From JAFKKF01 sp035651055 (GTDB lineage Bacteria; Pseudomonadota; Alphaproteobacteria; Rhizobiales; Kaistiaceae), in assembly GCA_035651055.1 (NCBI GenBank), contig DASRGK010000076.1, forward strand, positions 1-25,464: a stretch of DNA of 25,464 bases, given 5' to 3'. A model generated the notes under the pieces. That model saw nothing but the letters and a program-made list of their open reading frames with translations, was not told the origin of the DNA and searched no databases. How positions within the stretch are numbered: the stretch's first letter is position 1; each line of letters starts with the position of its first letter. The position numbers and the translations under genes are program-made. This document shows positions 7,630 through 15,811 of this stretch, in pieces.

Positions 7630-9708
7630 TCACTGCACGAACATGACGTAGGTGACGAGGGCCGCCACGCCGATCAGCATCGCGAAGGCGTAGTGGTAGA
7701 GGTATCCCGATTGCAGGCGGACGACGCGGCTGGTCACGTCAAGGACGCGCGCCGAGACGCCGTCCGGCCCGAAGCCGTCGATGAGCCAGCCGTCTCCCTT
7801 GCGCCAGAGGAAGCGGCCCAGCCACTTCGCCGGCCGCACGAAGAGGAAGTCGTAGAGCTCGTCGAAGTACCACTTGTTCAGCAGGAAATTGTAGAGCCAG
7901 TCGTGCTCGGCCGCGAGGCGGCGCGGGACTTCCGGATTGACCAGGTAGAAATAGGCGGCGACCCCGAAGCCGATCAGCATCATCAGCGTCGGGAGGAGAC
8001 TCACCCAGAGCGGTGCATGATGCATCGCCTCGATGACCTGGTTGTGCGCGCCGCCGGCGACCGCGCCCCGCCAGAACTCGCCGTTCTCCTCGCCGATGAA
8101 GGTGCCGGCGAAGATAAGGCCGGCGAGCAGGGCGCCCGCCGCCAGCACGAATAGCGGCACCAGCATCACGTAGGGCGATTCATGCACGTGCCGCATCACC
8201 TCGGGCGGAGCATTGGGGCGGCCGTGAAAGGTGAGGAAGATCAGGCGCCACGAGTAGAACGAGGTCAGCAGCGCCGCGAAGACCGTGAGGACGAAGCCGA
8301 AGCCGGCGAGCGGCCCGGTGCCGACAAAGGCCGCCTCGATGATCGCGTCCTTGGAGAAATAGCCGGCGGTGAACGGGAATCCGGTCAGGGCCAGGGTCCC
8401 GATCACCATCATCCAGTAGGTGACCGGGATGTGGGTGCGAAGCCCGCCCATCTTGCGCATGTCCTGCTCGTCGGAGACCGCGTGGATCACCGCGCCGGCG
8501 CCGAGGAAGAGCAGCGCCTTGAAGAAGGCGTGCGTGAAGAGGTGGAACATCCCGGTCTGGTAGGCGCCGACGCCGAGGCCGACGAACATGTAGCCGAGCT
8601 GCGAACAGGTCGAATAGGCGATGACCCGCTTGATGTCGTTCTGGACGAGGCCGACGGTCGCTGCGAAGAACGCCGTCGTCGCGCCGAAGAAGACGACAAC
8701 GCTGAGCGCTACCGGCGACAGTTCGAAGAGCGGCGACAGGCGGGCGACCATGAAGATGCCCGCGGTCACCATGGTCGCGGCGTGGATGAGCGCGGACACG
8801 GGCGTCGGCCCTTCCATGGCATCGGGCAGCCAGGTGTGGAGCAGGAACTGCGCCGACTTGCCCATCGCCCCCATGAAGAGAAGGATGCAGGCGACGGTCA
8901 CCGCGTCGAAATCCCAGGAGAGGAAATGGAACTTCGTCCCGGCGACCGTGCCGGCATTGGTGAAGATCGTCTCGTAGTCGACCGAATTGAACAGGACGAA
9001 GACGGCGAAAATGCCGAGCGCGAAGCCGAAGTCGCCGACGCGGTTGACGATGAAGGCCTTGATCGCGGCGGCGTTCGCCGCCGGCCTCAGGTACCAGAAG
9101 CCGATCAGCAGATAGGACGCCAGACCGACCCCCTCCCAGCCGAAGAAGAGCTGGACGAGGTTGTCAGCTGTCACCAGCGCCAGCATCGCGAAGGTAAACA
9201 GCGACAGGTAGGCGAAGAAGCGCGGCCGGTGCGCGTCATGCGCCATGTAGCCGATCGAATAGACATGGACGAGCGAGGAGACCGTCGTCACCACGACCAG
9301 CATCACGACCGTGAGCGAGTCGATACGGAAGGCCCAGTCGACGGCAAGCGTGCCCGAGGAGAACCAGTTCATCACCGGGACGCGCTCGGCCGGGCCGTCG
9401 CCGAAGCCGACCATGAAGAAGGCCACCCAGGAGAGGATCGCGGAGACGACGAGGAAGCCGGACGTGATCAGCTCGGCGGGACGCGAGCCGAGCGCCGCCG
9501 GCGCATGGCCGTGCCCGCCGTCGCCCTCGTCGTGCTCCCCTTCCTCGTCGTGGCGCGCATGGGCAAGCGCGCCGCCATGCGCATGCCCGTCCTCGCTGGC
9601 GTGGGTGCCGGGCTCGCCGCCGGGATGCCGCTGCGACGCGCCGAAGATCGAAATCAGGCCCGCGATGATCGCGCCGAGAAGCGGCAGAAAGACGATCGCC
9701 GAATACAT
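7630..9708 (-). CDS. nuoL: NADH-quinone oxidoreductase subunit L, with His-rich insert
   Basis: Distal antiporter-like subunit with the long lateral helix that braces the membrane arm. 692 aa. E192 in FFGWEGVGLASYLLIG, K284 in MGAMGKSAQFLLHTWL, H309 in LIHAATMVTAG and K397 in HAFFKALLFLGAG match the conserved proton-path residues. The C-terminal lateral helix and anchoring helix lie at roughly 540-692. Odd feature: between the first membrane helix (about 4-23) and the second (about 80-100) there is a loop of some 50 residues with nine histidines (residues 28, 36, 42, 44, 50, 53, 59, 66, 68) and ten acidic residues, where NuoL homologues normally have a short loop. The next segment (LGSRPAELITSGFL) is standard, so the insert is in frame and flanked by normal sequence. 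Confidence 0.97.
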   Translation of the reverse strand: MYSAIVFLPLLGAIIAGLISIFGASQRHPGGEPGTHASEDGHAHGGALAHARHDEEGEHDEGDGGHGHAPAALGSRPAELITSGFLVVSAILSWVAFFMVGFGDGPAERVPVMNWFSSGTLAVDWAFRIDSLTVVMLVVVTTVSSLVHVYSIGYMAHDAHRPRFFAYLSLFTFAMLALVTADNLVQLFFGWEGVGLASYLLIGFWYLRPAANAAAIKAFIVNRVGDFGFALGIFAVFVLFNSVDYETIFTNAGTVAGTKFHFLSWDFDAVTVACILLFMGAMGKSAQFLLHTWLPDAMEGPTPVSALIHAATMVTAGIFMVARLSPLFELSPVALSVVVFFGATTAFFAATVGLVQNDIKRVIAYSTCSQLGYMFVGLGVGAYQTGMFHLFTHAFFKALLFLGAGAVIHAVSDEQDMRKMGGLRTHIPVTYWMMVIGTLALTGFPFTAGYFSKDAIIEAAFVGTGPLAGFGFVLTVFAALLTSFYSWRLIFLTFHGRPNAPPEVMRHVHESPYVMLVPLFVLAAGALLAGLIFAGTFIGEENGEFWRGAVAGGAHNQVIEAMHHAPLWVSLLPTLMMLIGFGVAAYFYLVNPEVPRRLAAEHDWLYNFLLNKWYFDELYDFLFVRPAKWLGRFLWRKGDGWLIDGFGPDGVSARVLDVTSRVVRLQSGYLYHYAFAMLIGVAALVTYVMFVQ

Positions 9709-9716
9709 CTGCCCGC

Positions 9717-10025
9717 TCAGCCCTTCATCATGTTGACGTCCTCAACCGCGATCGAGCCGCGATTGCGGAAGAAGACGACCAGAATTGCGAGCCCGATGGC
9801 CGCCTCGGCCGCCGCCACCGTCAGCACGAGGAGCGCGAAGACCTGCCCGACGAGGTCGCCGAGGAACGACGAGAAGGCGACGAGGTTGATGTTGACCGCG
9901 AGCAGGATCAGCTCGACCGACATCAGGATGACGATGACGTTCTTGCGGTTGATGAAAATGCCGAAGATGCCGAGCGTGAACAGGATCGCGGCGACGGTCA
10001 GATAGTGCGAAAGTCCGATGGTCAT
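9717..10025 (-). CDS. nuoK: NADH-quinone oxidoreductase subunit K
   Basis: Small three-helix complex I membrane subunit (homologue of mitochondrial ND4L). 102 aa, typical length. The two conserved intramembrane glutamates are E38 (LMSVELILLAVN) and E74 (TVAAAEAAIGLAI), matching E. coli E36 and E72, which link the E-channel to the antiporter subunits. The ATG overlaps the nuoJ stop in an ATGA, so translation is coupled. A longer open frame extends upstream to 10772 but is a readthrough of the nuoJ region; the ATG at 10025 gives the family N-terminus. Confidence 0.98.
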   Translation of the reverse strand: MTIGLSHYLTVAAILFTLGIFGIFINRKNVIVILMSVELILLAVNINLVAFSSFLGDLVGQVFALLVLTVAAAEAAIGLAILVVFFRNRGSIAVEDVNMMKG

Positions 10026-10630
10026 TGCAGGCCCCTCCCCGCCTCGACCTTGCGCACTTCGACCGCGGTGGCCGGGCTCCGCGCCACCTGCTCGGCGACC
10101 GACTGGCGCTTGGCCTTCTCCTTGTGGCGGAGCGTCAGCACGATCGCGCCGATCATCGCGACAAGCAGCACGAAGCCGGCGGCCTGGAAGAAGAAGGCGT
10201 AGCGCGTATAGAGGATCGCGCCGAGGGCGGCGGTGTTGGACATGCTTCCGGTCGGTACCACCGGCTTCGCCCCGAGGTCGGGCGCAAAAAACGAGCCCCC
10301 GAGCACGATCACCAGCTCGGCGAGCAGCACGATGCCGATCAGGCTGCCGACCGGCAGGTAGTTGAGGAAGCCCTGGCGCAGTTCGACGAAGTCGACGTCG
10401 AGCATCATCACGACGAAGAGGAAAAGCACGGCGACCGCGCCGACATAGACGATGACCAGGATCATCGCCAGGAACTCGGCGCCGAGGAGCATGAAGAGCC
10501 CCGCCGCGTTGAAGAAGGCGAGGATCAGGAAAAGCACCGAATGGACCGGGTTGCGCGCCCCGATCACCATCACCGCCGATCCGATCAGGACCGCGGAGAA
10601 GAGATAGAAGAAGATCGACGGAATGATCAT
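10022..10630 (-). CDS. nuoJ: NADH-quinone oxidoreductase subunit J
   Basis: Membrane subunit of complex I (homologue of ND6), 202 aa, with five hydrophobic segments. The conserved third-helix region is visible as FLAMILVIVYVGAVAVLFLF, including the pi-bulge helix and YVGA motif that change conformation during coupling. The C-terminus after the last helix is polar (KEKAKRQSVAEQVAR). ATG at 10630 overlaps the nuoI stop in ATGA, and its own stop overlaps the nuoK start in ATGA. An in-frame extension to 10813 lies within nuoI and was rejected. Confidence 0.97.
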   Translation of the reverse strand: MIIPSIFFYLFSAVLIGSAVMVIGARNPVHSVLFLILAFFNAAGLFMLLGAEFLAMILVIVYVGAVAVLFLFVVMMLDVDFVELRQGFLNYLPVGSLIGIVLLAELVIVLGGSFFAPDLGAKPVVPTGSMSNTAALGAILYTRYAFFFQAAGFVLLVAMIGAIVLTLRHKEKAKRQSVAEQVARSPATAVEVRKVEAGRGLQ

Positions 10631-11115
10631 CGGTAGGGCGCGTCCAGCTCGATGTTGCGCGCCAGCTCGCGCTCCCAGCGGTCGCCGTTCGCCAGAAGCC
10701 GCGCCTTGTCGTAGTAGAGCTCCTCGCGGGTCTCGGTCGCGAACTCGAAGTTCGGTCCCTCGACGATGGCATCGACCGGGCAGGCCTCCTGGCAGAAGCC
10801 GCAGTAGATGCACTTCACCATGTCGATGTCGTAGCGGGTCGTGCGGCGGGTGCCGTCGTTGCGCCGCGGTCCGGCTTCGATCGTGATCGCCTGCGCCGGG
10901 CAGATCGCCTCGCAGAGCTTGCAGGCAATGCAGCGCTCCTCGCCGTTCGGATAGCGGCGCAGCGCATGTTCGCCGCGGAATCGCGGGCTGACCTCGCCTT
11001 TCTCGAAGGGATAGTCGATGGTCGTCTTGCGCTTGAAGAAGTAGCGCATGGTCAGAAAGAAGGCGCTGACGAACTCGCCGAGGAACAGCGCGCGCGCGGA
11101 ACGGTCGAGCCTCAC
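10627..11115 (-). CDS. nuoI: NADH-quinone oxidoreductase subunit I (2x[4Fe-4S])
   Basis: Ferredoxin-like subunit (TYKY homologue) carrying clusters N6a and N6b, which pass electrons from NuoG towards NuoB. 162 aa. The two CxxCxxCxxxCP motifs are C62-C65-C68-C72 (CIACKLCEAICP) and C102-C105-C108-C112 (CIYCGFCQEACP). The amphipathic N-terminus (about 8-28) anchors it to the membrane surface. The start codon is GTG at 11115, 1 nt after the nuoH TAA stop; the stop overlaps the nuoJ start in ATGA. No ligand is missing. Confidence 0.98.
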   Translation of the reverse strand: MRLDRSARALFLGEFVSAFFLTMRYFFKRKTTIDYPFEKGEVSPRFRGEHALRRYPNGEERCIACKLCEAICPAQAITIEAGPRRNDGTRRTTRYDIDMVKCIYCGFCQEACPVDAIVEGPNFEFATETREELYYDKARLLANGDRWERELARNIELDAPYR

Positions 11116-11116
11116 G

Positions 11117-12166
11117 TTACGCGCCTCCCCAGCCGGTGAGTTTCAGGACGGCGGCGACGATCACCACCATCGCCAGCGAGATCGGCAGGAACACCTTCCA
11201 GCCGAGCCGCATCAGCTGGTCGTAGCGATAGCGGGGGACGAACGCCTTGACCATCGCGAACATGAAGAAGAGCAGGCAGACCTTCAGCACGAACCAGACG
11301 ATCCCCGGCAGCCAGGTGAACGGCGCCACCGCGACCGGCGGCAGCCAGCCGCCGAGGAAGAGGATGGTTCCGAGCGCGCACATCAGGACGACCGAGACGT
11401 ACTCGCCAAGGAAGAAGAGGAGGAACGGGGTCGAGGAATATTCGACGTGGAAGCCGGCGACCAGCTCCGATTCCGCCTCGACCAGGTCGAAGGGCGGGCG
11501 ATTGGTCTCGGCCAGCGCCGAGACGAAGAAGATCACGAACATCGGCAGAAGCGGCAGCCAGTGCCAGTCGAGGAAGCTGTTGACCAGGCCGAAATGGGTG
11601 CCGACGCCCTCGGCCTGCGCCATGACGATGTCGCTCAGGTTGAGCGAGCCGACGCAGAGGAGAACGGTGATCAGGACGAAACCGATCGAGACCTCGTAGG
11701 ACACCATCTGCGCGGCGGAACGAAGGGCGCCGAGGAAGGCGTATTTCGAGTTGGACGCCCAGCCGCTCATGATGATCCCGTAAACGCCGAGGGACGAGAT
11801 CGCGAAGAGGTAGAGGATGCCGACGTTGATATCGGCGACCACCCAGCCGGCATTGAGCGGCACCACCGCCCAGGCCGAAAGGGCGAGCGTGGCGGTGACC
11901 AGCGGCGCCAGCAGGAAGACGCCCTTGTTGGAGCCGGACGGGATGATCGGCTCCTTCAGGACGAACTTGATCAGGTCGGCGAAGGACTGCAGGAGCCCGA
12001 ACGGGCCGACGACATTGGGGCCCCGGCGAAGCTGCACGGCCGCCCAGATCTTGCGGTCGGCAAGCAGGATGTAGGCGACGAAAATGAGGAGCGTCACCAG
12101 CAGAAGCAGGCTCTGCGCGATGATGATGATCGCCGGCCAGAGATAGTCGGACCAGAACCCGTCCAT
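11117..12166 (-). CDS. nuoH: NADH-quinone oxidoreductase subunit H
   Basis: Membrane subunit (ND1 homologue) that forms the quinone entry chamber and the start of the E-channel. 349 aa with about eight to nine helices. The hallmark loop is visible as ALAETNRPPFDLVEAESEL followed by VAGFHVEYSS. The first helix runs through AIIIIAQSLLLLVTLLIFVA, then DRKIWAAVQLRRGPNVVGPF, the quinone-chamber loop. The ATG at 12166 was chosen over an in-frame upstream start at 12199, because that extension (SRRRRSR) overlaps the end of nuoG; the ATG is 4 nt after the nuoG stop. Confidence 0.98.
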   Translation of the reverse strand: MDGFWSDYLWPAIIIIAQSLLLLVTLLIFVAYILLADRKIWAAVQLRRGPNVVGPFGLLQSFADLIKFVLKEPIIPSGSNKGVFLLAPLVTATLALSAWAVVPLNAGWVVADINVGILYLFAISSLGVYGIIMSGWASNSKYAFLGALRSAAQMVSYEVSIGFVLITVLLCVGSLNLSDIVMAQAEGVGTHFGLVNSFLDWHWLPLLPMFVIFFVSALAETNRPPFDLVEAESELVAGFHVEYSSTPFLLFFLGEYVSVVLMCALGTILFLGGWLPPVAVAPFTWLPGIVWFVLKVCLLFFMFAMVKAFVPRYRYDQLMRLGWKVFLPISLAMVVIVAAVLKLTGWGGA

Positions 12167-12170
12167 CGCC

Positions 12171-14249
12171 CTACTCCGCCGCCGTCGCGACGCGACCATG
12201 CGCGACCGCCGAGCACTCGGCCATGATGGCCGAAGCGCGGGCGATCGGATTGGTCAGGTAGAAATCCTCGATCGCGTTCCGGAACGGATCGTTAGCCGGC
12301 CGTGCATCGGCGGAAGCGAGTTTCGACAGCGCCTCGGCCGCCCCGGCCTCGACCTGCCCGACGCGCATGAAATGCGGATGGGCGCGGTAGAGCCCCGCAC
12401 GGAGCCCGGCAAGCGAGTCGAACGGCAGGCGGTGGCCGAGTTCGTCGGAAAGCGCCCTCAGGATCGCCCAGTCCTCACGGGCATCGCCCGGCGGGAACGA
12501 TGCGCGCTGCGCCATCTGCACCCGGCCTTCGGTGTTGACATAGGTGGCGGTCTTCTCGGTATAGGCCGCGCCCGGCAGGATGACGTCCGCACGGTGCGCT
12601 CCAGCATCGCCGTGTGTGCCGAGATAGACGACGAACGCTCCCGGACCGACCTCGATCTCGTCGGCGCCGAGCAGGAAGAGGACGTCCATGCCGCCAGGCG
12701 CCGCCATTGCCGCGGCGTTCCTGCCGCCGTTCCCGGGCACGAACCCCAGGTCGAGCCCGCCGACGCGAGCCGCCGCGGTATGGAGGACGGCAAGGCCGTT
12801 CCAGCCCTCTTCGCGAGCGCCGGCCAAGGCCAGCCTCGCCGCCAGAGCCAGGACCGCCGCGCCGTCCGCCCGCGATAGCGCGCCCTGCCCGACGATCACC
12901 AGCGGCCGTTTCGCCTCCGCCAGAACCTTGCCGAAGCCGGCACTGCCCCCCGTGAGCTCGCCGAGCGATGCCGGGCCGGCGCCGAGATATTCGTAGGGAT
13001 AGGTCAGGTCGACCCGTTCGCCGACGACCGCGACCCTGAGGTCGCCCTGGCGCCAGCGGCGGCGGATCCGCGCGTTGAGCACCGGCGCCTCGTGGCGCGG
13101 ATTGGAGCCGACGATCAGGATCGCGTCGGCGCGGTCGATGCCGGCAATGCCCGGGTTGAAGATGTAGCTCGCCCGCCCCCAGGCGGGATCGAGCGCGGCA
13201 CCGTCCTGACGGCAGTCGAGATTCGGCGAGCCGAGCGAGGTGAGGAGCGATTTCAGCGCGAACATCTCCTCGACCGACGCGAGGTCGCCGGCGATCGCGC
13301 CGATCCGCTCGGGTTTCGCGGCACGGACCTTCTCGGCGATGGCGCCGAACGCCGCGCCCCAGGTGGCCGGCTCCAGCCGACCGCCGCGCCGGATGTATGG
13401 GCGGTCGAGGCGCTGCGTGCGCAGCCCGTCCCAGACGTGGCGGGTCTTGTCGGAGATCCACTCCTCGTTCACCGCCTCGTTGATCCGCGGCAGGATGCGG
13501 AGCACCTCGCGGCCGCGCACGTCGACGCGGATCGCCGAGCCGAGCGCGTCCATGACGTCGATCGACTCGGTCTTGACCAGTTCCCACGGGCGCGCCTGGA
13601 AGGCGTAGGGCTTGGAGGTCAGCGCCCCAACCGGGCAGAGGTCGACGACATTGCCCTGCAGCTCCGATCCCATCGCGCGTTCGAGATAGGTCGTGATCTC
13701 CATGTCCTCGCCGCGCCCGATCGCGCCGAGGTCCGGCACGCCGGCAACCTCGGCTGTGAAGCGGACGCAACGGGTGCAATGGATGCAGCGGTTCATCACC
13801 GTCTTGACGAGCGGGCCGATATACTTGTCCTCGACGGCGCGCTTGTTCTCGCGGAAGCGGCTGCCGTCGACGCCGTAGGCCATCGCCTGGTCCTGCAGGT
13901 CGCATTCGCCGCCCTGGTCGCAGATCGGGCAGTCGAGCGGGTGATTGATGAGGAGGAACTCCATCACCCCTTCGCGCGCCTTCTTCACCATCTTCGACTT
14001 GGTGAAGACTTCAGGGGCCTCGCCGTTCGGGCCGGGACGGAGGTCGCGCACGCTCATCGCGCAGCTCGCCTGCGGCTTTGGCGGCCCGCCTTTCACCTCG
14101 ATCAGGCACATGCGGCAATTGCCGGCGATCGACAGGCGCTCGTGGAAGCAGAAGCGCGGAATCTCGGCGCCGGCCTGCTCGCACGCCTGGAGGAGCGTGA
14201 ACTCGGCCGGTACGTCGATCTCGATGCCGTCGACTTTGATCTTGGCCAT
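12171..14249 (-). CDS. nuoG: NADH-quinone oxidoreductase subunit G
   Basis: Largest subunit of the NADH arm (75-kDa homologue), carrying three iron-sulfur clusters in its N-terminal 215 residues. N1b [2Fe-2S]: C34, C45, C48, C63. N5 [4Fe-4S]: H103, C107, C110, C116. N4 [4Fe-4S]: C155, C158, C161, C205. The extra N7 ligand set found in E. coli-type NuoG is not seen. The rest is a molybdopterin-oxidoreductase-like domain without cofactor ligands, as in mitochondrial subunits. 692 aa from ATG at 14249 (MAKIKVDGIEIDVP); a TTG start at 14261 would overlap orf76 and is less likely. The gene begins 8 nt after the orf76 stop. Confidence 0.98.
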   Translation of the reverse strand: MAKIKVDGIEIDVPAEFTLLQACEQAGAEIPRFCFHERLSIAGNCRMCLIEVKGGPPKPQASCAMSVRDLRPGPNGEAPEVFTKSKMVKKAREGVMEFLLINHPLDCPICDQGGECDLQDQAMAYGVDGSRFRENKRAVEDKYIGPLVKTVMNRCIHCTRCVRFTAEVAGVPDLGAIGRGEDMEITTYLERAMGSELQGNVVDLCPVGALTSKPYAFQARPWELVKTESIDVMDALGSAIRVDVRGREVLRILPRINEAVNEEWISDKTRHVWDGLRTQRLDRPYIRRGGRLEPATWGAAFGAIAEKVRAAKPERIGAIAGDLASVEEMFALKSLLTSLGSPNLDCRQDGAALDPAWGRASYIFNPGIAGIDRADAILIVGSNPRHEAPVLNARIRRRWRQGDLRVAVVGERVDLTYPYEYLGAGPASLGELTGGSAGFGKVLAEAKRPLVIVGQGALSRADGAAVLALAARLALAGAREEGWNGLAVLHTAAARVGGLDLGFVPGNGGRNAAAMAAPGGMDVLFLLGADEIEVGPGAFVVYLGTHGDAGAHRADVILPGAAYTEKTATYVNTEGRVQMAQRASFPPGDAREDWAILRALSDELGHRLPFDSLAGLRAGLYRAHPHFMRVGQVEAGAAEALSKLASADARPANDPFRNAIEDFYLTNPIARASAIMAECSAVAHGRVATAAE

Positions 14250-14257
14250 CGCCCTAC

Positions 14258-14488
14258 TCAATGCGGCAGTTCAACGAGGTCTAAGCGTTTCTCGATCCGG
14301 TCGAGGCGCTGCTCGACGCGGTCGATTCGACGATTGACACCCGCGATGGAGAATTCGAGGCCGGCAACGCGTTCCTCGACCGTCGTCATTCGTATTTTCA
14401 GATCACCCACGTCGTCGATGAGACGATCTACCTTTTCGTCAATCCGCGGAAGGTAAACGAGCACGAGATTGTCGGGATCGTCTGCCAT
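14258..14488 (-). CDS. Small coiled-coil protein embedded between nuoF and nuoG
   Basis: 76-aa protein with no recognised function. It is soluble, with no signal peptide, cysteine or membrane segment. From residue 20 to 72 hydrophobic residues fall in an unbroken 3-4 pattern (V20, L23, V27, L30, M34, V37, V41, L44, I48, V51, I55, V58, L62, I65, L69, V72), and the C-terminal half repeats R-I-D/E-R-V/I-E-x-R-L-D. This is a strong prediction of a parallel coiled-coil oligomer of about 7.5 heptads. The ATG lies 4 nt after the nuoF stop and the TGA 8 nt before nuoG, so it must be co-transcribed with both. Similar short coiled-coil proteins (N-terminus like M-x-DD-x-NLVL) occur in Hyphomicrobiales, from memory. 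A role in complex I assembly or regulation is only inferred from position. Confidence 0.85.
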   Translation of the reverse strand: MADDPDNLVLVYLPRIDEKVDRLIDDVGDLKIRMTTVEERVAGLEFSIAGVNRRIDRVEQRLDRIEKRLDLVELPH

Positions 14489-14492
14489 CGTG

Positions 14493-15809
14493 CTACTCCG
14501 CCGCCTCGACCATCAACGGCTCCCCGACGTCGGGTTTCATCCGTGCCTGATACGCCTCGATCCGCCGCTCGAACTCCGGGCGGAAGTGCGTGATGACCCC
14601 CTGGATCGGCCACGCCGCCGCGTCGCCGAGCGCGCAGATCGTATGACCCTCGATCTGGGTAGTGACCTCGAGCAGCATGTCGATCTCGCGCTTCTCGGCG
14701 CGGCCCTCGGCCATCCGTTCCATGACGCGCCACATCCAGCCGGTGCCCTCGCGGCATGGCGTACACTGGCCGCAGCTCTCGTGCTTGTAGAAATACGACA
14801 GTCGGGCGATCGCCCTGATGATATCGGTCGACTTGTCCATCACGATGACGGCGGCGGTGCCGAGACCTGAGCGCAGCTTCATCAGCGAATCGAAGTCCAT
14901 GACCAGGTCGTTGCAGAGCGAGGCCGGCAGGCACCGCACCGAAGCCCCGCCGGGGATGACGGCGAGCAGGTTGTCCCAGCCCCCGCGCACGCCGCCGGCA
15001 TGCTTCTCGATCAATTCGCGGAGCGTGATGCCCATCTCTTCTTCGACCGTGCACGGCCGCTCGACGTGACCCGAGATGCAGAAGAGTTTGGTGCCGACAT
15101 TGTTGGGCCGGCCGAAGGATGAAAACCAGGCCGCGCCGCGGCGGAGAATCTCGGGCGCCACCGCGATCGACTCGACGTTGTTGACCGTGGTCGGGCAGCC
15201 GTAGAGACCCATCGCCGCCGGGAACGGCGGCTTCAGGCGCGGCAGGCCCTTCTTGCCTTCAAGGCTTTCGAGGAGGCCCGTCTCCTCGCCGCAGATATAG
15301 GCGCCGGCGCCGTGGTGGACGACGATGTCGAAGTCCCAGCCATTCTTGTTGTTCACGCCGATGAGACCGGCTTCGCGCGCCTGATCGACCGCAGCCTGGA
15401 GGCGTTCGCGCTCGCGGATGAACTCGCCGCGCACGTAGATGAAGGCGGTGTGGGCGCCCATCGCGAACCCGGCGATCAGGCAGCCCTCGACCAGCGTGTG
15501 GGGGTCGTGCCGGAGGATCTCGCGATCCTTGCAGGTGCCGGGCTCCGACTCGTCGGCGTTGACGACGAGGTAGGAGGGCCGTCCGTCCTTCGATTCCTTC
15601 GGCATGAAGGACCACTTCACGCCGGTCGGGAAGCCGGCGCCGCCGCGGCCGCGCAGCCCCGACGCCTTCATTTCGTTGATGATCCAGTCGCGGCCCTTTT
15701 CGATGATCGCCTTGGTGCCGTCCCAGCCGCCGCGGGCGATTGCGCCCTGCAGGCCCCAGTCATGGAGCCCGTAGAGATTGCGGAAGATGCGATCCTTGTC
15801 GGCGAGCAT
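14493..15809 (-). CDS. nuoF: NADH-quinone oxidoreductase subunit F
   Basis: NADH-binding, FMN-containing subunit (51-kDa homologue) where hydride from NADH enters complex I. 438 aa. The FMN/NADH-binding glycine-rich loop is G52-LRGRGGAGFPTGVKW, followed by NADESEPGTCKDREI and the YICGEETGLLESLEG motif. The N3 [4Fe-4S] ligands are C346, C349 and C352 (ESCGQCTPCREG) and C392 (TICALGDAAAWP). Starts with ATG 2 nt after the nuoE stop. The C-terminus ends MVEAAE just before orf76. Nothing is unusual in the protein itself. Confidence 0.98.
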   Translation of the reverse strand: MLADKDRIFRNLYGLHDWGLQGAIARGGWDGTKAIIEKGRDWIINEMKASGLRGRGGAGFPTGVKWSFMPKESKDGRPSYLVVNADESEPGTCKDREILRHDPHTLVEGCLIAGFAMGAHTAFIYVRGEFIRERERLQAAVDQAREAGLIGVNNKNGWDFDIVVHHGAGAYICGEETGLLESLEGKKGLPRLKPPFPAAMGLYGCPTTVNNVESIAVAPEILRRGAAWFSSFGRPNNVGTKLFCISGHVERPCTVEEEMGITLRELIEKHAGGVRGGWDNLLAVIPGGASVRCLPASLCNDLVMDFDSLMKLRSGLGTAAVIVMDKSTDIIRAIARLSYFYKHESCGQCTPCREGTGWMWRVMERMAEGRAEKREIDMLLEVTTQIEGHTICALGDAAAWPIQGVITHFRPEFERRIEAYQARMKPDVGEPLMVEAAE

Positions 15810-15811
15810 GG

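Noticed and set aside
5418..7646. Very long plus-strand open frame (742 codons) opposite nuoN and nuoM, and a similar one at 8182-10005 opposite nuoL and nuoK
   Set aside because: Composition is dominated by Asp/Glu/Arg/His/Gly, as expected for the antisense of GC-rich membrane-protein genes. No domain, no plausible start site, and the minus-strand nuo genes are certain.
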